Shown piece after piece: positions 60,903-64,000 of a stretch of 64,000 nucleotides of DNA. The stretch covers positions 186,001 to 250,000 of the forward strand of contig NZ_VOJI01000005.1 in NCBI RefSeq assembly GCF_007923445.1, given 5' to 3'. A program made the position numbers and the translations under genes. The notes beneath the pieces are model-generated. The model saw nothing but the letters and a program-made list of their open reading frames with translations. It made no database searches and was not told the DNA's origin. How positions within the stretch are numbered: the stretch's first letter is position 1; every line of letters starts with the position of its first letter. Source of the DNA: Puniceibacterium confluentis (GTDB lineage: Bacteria; Pseudomonadota; Alphaproteobacteria; Rhodobacterales; Rhodobacteraceae).

Positions 60903-62171
60903 ATGCGCCAGATGGCGACTTACGACCTGATGGAAACCATCAGGAACACAAATCAGTGGATGGGTGCTACGGCACGCACTCTGGCGTCCTACCCTGCCTT
61001 CGCGCTGTTCTCCAACCCGGCGATCCAGTGGATGGCCGCCTGGGGCGAAGTGGCGGAACGCAGCTTTGAACGGATGAACGCAAAGCCCGACTGGGGCATC
61101 CGCAGCATCACCTGCGCGGACGGACGCGACCATCTGGTCAACATCGAAACCGTTGTCGAACGGCCCTTCGGCGACCTGCTGCACTTCGATGTCTCCGGAC
61201 GCGAGGAACAGCCGCGCAAGATCCTGTTGGTCGCGCCGATGTCCGGCCACTACGCAACGCTGTTGCGCTCGACCGTGATCTCGCTGATTCCCGATTGCGA
61301 GGTCTATGTCACCGACTGGCACAACGCCCGCGACGTACCGGTGAGCGCCGGCAAATTCGACATCGAGGACTACACCCTCTACCTTGTTGATTTCATGCGC
61401 CATCTTGGTCCCGACACCCATGTGATCGCGGTCTGTCAGCCCGCGCCTCTGACGCTTGCAGCCACCGCCTACCTCGCCGAAGAAGATCCCGACGCGCAAC
61501 CCCGTTCGCTCACGCTCATCGGTGGTCCAATCGACCCTGATGCAACCCCGACGGATGTCACTGACTTTGGACGTCGCGTCACGATGGGTCAACTGGAAGA
61601 GACCGCAATCCAGCGCGTCGGCTTCTCTTATCCGGGTGTCGGACGGCTTGTCTACCCCGGTCTGTTGCAACTGTCGTCCTTTGTCTCGATGAATTTGGAC
61701 CGGCATTCCAAGGCGTTCAACGACCAGATTCTGCGTGTCGCCCGGGGCGAGGCATCGGATCACGACGCCCACAACCGTTTCTACGACGAATACCTGGCGG
61801 TGATGGACATGCCCGGCGAATTCTACCTCTCGACGGTCGAGAGGATCTTCAAGAACGGCGAGATCGCGAAGAACGAATTTGTTGTCGCGGGCAAGCCGGT
61901 GGACATCGGCAAGATCACCAAGGTCGCGGTCAAGACCGTCGAAGGCGCAAACGACGACATCTCGGCCCCCGGGCAGTGTGTCGCGGCGCTTGCCCTCTGC
62001 ACCGGCCTGCCTGATTCGATGAAGGCCAGCCATCTGGAACCGGGTGCGGGGCACTACGGGATCTTTGCCGGCAAGAGCTGGCGCAACAACATCCGCCCGC
62101 TGGTCCTGGAATTCATTGACGCGAACTCGGGCAAGAAGAAACCGACACCGGCCAACAGCAACGCGGCCTGA
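60903..62171 (+). CDS. phaZ: intracellular poly(3-hydroxybutyrate) depolymerase
   Basis: A 422-residue depolymerase that mobilises granules. The N-terminus is YDLMETIRNTNQWMGATARTLASYPAFALFSNP; KILLVAPMSGHYATLLRSTV is the oxyanion-region signature, and the nucleophile is a cysteine, C178 in VCQPAPLTLA. DTP/GGPIDPDATPT and the C-terminal EPGAGHYGIFAGKSWRNNIRPLV (with the catalytic His) complete the pattern of PhaZ of Cupriavidus type. It is transcribed away from phaC and ends in a strong terminator. Confidence 0.95.
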   Translation: MRQMATYDLMETIRNTNQWMGATARTLASYPAFALFSNPAIQWMAAWGEVAERSFERMNAKPDWGIRSITCADGRDHLVNIETVVERPFGDLLHFDVSGREEQPRKILLVAPMSGHYATLLRSTVISLIPDCEVYVTDWHNARDVPVSAGKFDIEDYTLYLVDFMRHLGPDTHVIAVCQPAPLTLAATAYLAEEDPDAQPRSLTLIGGPIDPDATPTDVTDFGRRVTMGQLEETAIQRVGFSYPGVGRLVYPGLLQLSSFVSMNLDRHSKAFNDQILRVARGEASDHDAHNRFYDEYLAVMDMPGEFYLSTVERIFKNGEIAKNEFVVAGKPVDIGKITKVAVKTVEGANDDISAPGQCVAALALCTGLPDSMKASHLEPGAGHYGIFAGKSWRNNIRPLVLEFIDANSGKKKPTPANSNAA

Positions 62172-62188
62172 GCGATTCCCCGGAACAG

Positions 62189-62227
62189 AAAGGCCCGGCA
62201 GATCCGTCTGCCGGGCCTTTCTTGTTT
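62189..62227 (+). terminator. rho-independent terminator of phaZ
   Basis: AAAGGCCCGGCAGA / TCTGCCGGGCCTTT, a 14-bp stem with a 4-nt loop, followed by CTTGTTT. The A-run on the left allows it to serve the minus-strand gene ending at 62264 too. Confidence 0.92.
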
Positions 62228-62263
62228 GGCGCCACGGCGGTGCCGTGGCTGGGCTTTCACAGG

Positions 62264-63232
62264 TCAGCGGACAGCGTCAAACACCATATCCATCATCGCC
62301 TGCGTGCCGCGCGAAAACTCCAGCGGACAGGCATAATCCGCCCCGCCCTGCACCGTGGCATTGAAGGCCGCGACCTGACGCACATAGTGATTTTCCGCCG
62401 TGAACCGCCAGACCTGCGTGGTCTGCTCGGGTCCCGAAAGCGCGATCCGCGCCTCACCGTAAACCCCGGCGTTGAACGGCGCGGTCAGGGTCATCACCGC
62501 TGCATCGCCGTGAAACACGATTTCCTGATACGGGGCCATGCGCATCGAGACCAGGCCGGTGTAGTGGAAGGATGGGAACTGCGCGGTCAGATGCGCCGTC
62601 GTGTCGACATCGCCATCCCAATCGATCCGGGTCGACAGGATCCTGTCCGGTTCTTCCCCGGTGACGAACCGGGTTGCGCCAAAGATGTAAACCCCGATGT
62701 CACGCAGGCCGCCGCCGCCGATATTCTTGCGGTTGCGGATATTGTTCGGGTCGGGATTGTTGTAGCTGAACGTGGCGCCGACCCGGGCAATTTTGCCGAT
62801 TGCGCCCTGGCGGAACAGTGCCTGCGCCTTGGTCCATTGCGGATGGTGCAGAATCATGAAGGCTTCGGCAATCAGAACACCGGTGCTGTCGCTCAGCGCG
62901 ATCAGGTCATCAATCTCGGCGGCGTTCAAGGCGATGGGTTTCTCGCACAGCACGTGTTTGCCGGCCTCTGCCGCCTTTTTTGTCCATTCCACATGCAGAT
63001 GATTGGGAAGCGGAATGTACACCGCATCAATATCCGGGTCGGCCAGCAACGCCTCATAGCTGTCATGGATCCGCAATCCGGGCGCCATCGCGACAAAATC
63101 CGCCGCCTTTGCCGGATCGGATGTGGCCACCGCGGTCAATTCGCCGCCATTCGCCAGATGGATGGCCGGGGCCATCTGCCGTTTCGCAAAGTTTGACGCA
63201 CCCAGAATGCCCCAGCGTACAGTCTTTGACAT
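62264..63232 (-). CDS. Gfo/Idh/MocA-family NAD(P)-dependent oxidoreductase
   Basis: A 322-residue protein with the N-terminal Rossmann domain (RWGILGASNFAKRQMAPAIHLA), the conserved substrate-site lysine in HVLCEKPIAL, and the C-terminal alpha/beta domain (GGGGLRDIGVYIFGATRFV, ALSGPEQTTQVWRF). The substrate is probably a sugar or polyol derivative; no sugar cluster adjoins it. GGGAG precedes the ATG at 63232. Confidence 0.93.
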   Translation of the reverse strand: MSKTVRWGILGASNFAKRQMAPAIHLANGGELTAVATSDPAKAADFVAMAPGLRIHDSYEALLADPDIDAVYIPLPNHLHVEWTKKAAEAGKHVLCEKPIALNAAEIDDLIALSDSTGVLIAEAFMILHHPQWTKAQALFRQGAIGKIARVGATFSYNNPDPNNIRNRKNIGGGGLRDIGVYIFGATRFVTGEEPDRILSTRIDWDGDVDTTAHLTAQFPSFHYTGLVSMRMAPYQEIVFHGDAAVMTLTAPFNAGVYGEARIALSGPEQTTQVWRFTAENHYVRQVAAFNATVQGGADYACPLEFSRGTQAMMDMVFDAVR

Positions 63233-63424
63233 GTTTTGCTCCCTTTGTCTGATGCCGCCATTGCTAGCGCAACCATCGACCGGAACGCCAGAACTCTGAG
63301 CGGTTTGACCACAGGGTTGCGGTGCAGCGCCGGATGCGCGGAACTCGCCTGTCCTGCTCACCGGACGGCGCAGCCCGCAGGGTTGCAATTGGTGCGTCCA
63401 ACGCGATCGGCCGAGCGCAGTGCA

Positions 63425-63457
63425 TAAAAAAGCGGCGGTCGAAATCCCGACCGCCGC
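63425..63457 (-). terminator. rho-independent terminator of rpoH
   Basis: GCGGCGGTC / GACCGCCGC stem (63432-63457) followed in minus-strand direction by TTTTTTATGC, 24 nt after the rpoH stop. Confidence 0.92.
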
Positions 63458-63480
63458 CTGATGTCACCATGCGGGAACGT

Positions 63481-64000
63481 TCAGGCCTGCGCGAGCATGC
63501 CCTGTTCGCGCGCAAGTTCGCGCATGCGTTTTTGCAGCTTTTCAAAGGCCCGTACCTCGATCTGGCGGATGCGCTCACGGCTGACATCGTACTGGCCGCT
63601 GAGATCCTCGAGGGTGACAGCCTGATCGGCCAGACGCCGCTGTGTCAGGATGTCCTTTTCGCGATCGTTCAGCACATCCATCGCGCTGGCCAGCAAGGCG
63701 CGACGCGCTTCGAGCTCATCGCGTTCGGCGTAATCGCCAGCCTGATCGGCATCTTCGTCTTCGAGCCAATCCTGCCACTGCATCGTCCCCTCGCCTTCGG
63801 AGCCGACGGTGGCGTTCAGCGACGCATCCCCGCCCGAAAGACGCCGGTTCATCGAGATCACCTCGGTCTCGGTCACACCGAGGTCGGTGGCGATCTTGGT
63901 CACATGTTCGGGGCGAAGATCACCGTCTTCCAGCGCGCCGATGCGTGACTTTGCCTTGCGCAGGTTGAAGAACAGTTTCTTCTGACCCGAGGTCGTGCCC
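63481..64000 (-). CDS. rpoH: RNA polymerase sigma-32 factor, C-terminal part (cut by the window)
   Basis: The frame enters from the right edge with GTTSGQKKLFFNLRKAKSRIGALEDG, which is the RpoH box region (Q-rich KKLFFNLRK) unique to sigma-32. It continues through region 3 (HVTKIATDLGVTETEVISMNRRLSGGDASLNATVG) to region 4.2 with the helix-turn-helix TLEDLSGQYDVSRERIRQIEVRAFEKLQKRM. About 173 residues are present of a usual 290-300; the start lies beyond 64000. It directs heat-shock transcription. RpoH paralogues are common in this group, so which copy this is cannot be told. Confidence 0.95.
   Translation of the reverse strand, partial: GTTSGQKKLFFNLRKAKSRIGALEDGDLRPEHVTKIATDLGVTETEVISMNRRLSGGDASLNATVGSEGEGTMQWQDWLEDEDADQAGDYAERDELEARRALLASAMDVLNDREKDILTQRRLADQAVTLEDLSGQYDVSRERIRQIEVRAFEKLQKRMRELAREQGMLAQA

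Overview
The window is chromosomal DNA from an alphaproteobacterium, almost certainly of the Rhodobacteraceae (Roseobacter-type). The evidence is high-GC coding sequence, a GTTC-N7-GTTC LexA box, a polyhydroxyalkanoate (PHA) cluster phaZ-phaC-phaP-phaR, an rpiA-gor-hflK-hflC-degP cluster, a split histidine operon (hisB-hisH-hisA-hisF-hisE), and several small families typical of this group (DUF2065, DUF2842, DUF6524, DUF2147). I see no transposase, integrase, prophage or CRISPR array. Nearly all of the window is housekeeping or metabolic DNA with a few accessory insertions.

Layout. 1-2.7 kb: two identical tandem tRNA-Gly(GCC) genes, then a type II restriction-modification pair (C5-cytosine methyltransferase plus a NaeI-like endonuclease with all catalytic residues) and a lone Lrp ligand-binding domain. 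2.7-7.3 kb: histidine biosynthesis, interrupted by a minus-strand DUF2147 gene. 7.5-12.7 kb: a DUF2235 hydrolase, an orphan molybdopterin large subunit (CoxL form II motif), a group IV PLP decarboxylase and a divergent Lrp regulator. 12.7-24.8 kb: membrane and housekeeping genes (yciB, EamA, MgtC, ftsY, a lytic transglycosylase, a formate dehydrogenase-type NADH module, an AlkB-like monooxygenase, xseA, purD, ferredoxin). 24.9-25.4 kb: an SOS box followed by only the C-terminal OB domain of DnaE2. 26.3-33 kb: the minus-strand cluster rpiA-gor-hflK-hflC-DUF2065-degP. 33.2-46.1 kb: GST-sdaA, an EamA gene whose 3' end overlaps thiN, a very acidic 850-residue protein, purA, a Co-type nitrile hydratase operon, secG and pyrG. 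46.8-48.8 kb: rlmJ and two TerB-like genes.

49.1-57.4 kb is a one-direction catabolic cluster. It has a polar amino acid-type ABC importer, two glutamine synthetase-like ligases, a class I glutamine amidotransferase and a DadA/PuuB-type FAD oxidase. The set resembles gamma-glutamylation of amines (Puu/Spu logic) with two ligases and no aldehyde dehydrogenase or transaminase alongside. 57.6-62.2 kb is the PHA granule cluster; TGC-rich dyads (CTGC-N2/3-GCAG) lie upstream of phaR, of phaP and between phaC and phaZ, matching the known PhaR operator. The window ends in rpoH, which is cut by the right edge.

The points most worth a second look are: the dnaE2 remnant still behind a LexA box; a three-copy 21-bp intergenic element next to GC-rich hairpins; the PhaR-box set; the two-ligase amine cluster; the NaeI-type system beside tandem tRNAs; a 40-residue insertion in glutathione reductase; and the acidic protein of unknown function.
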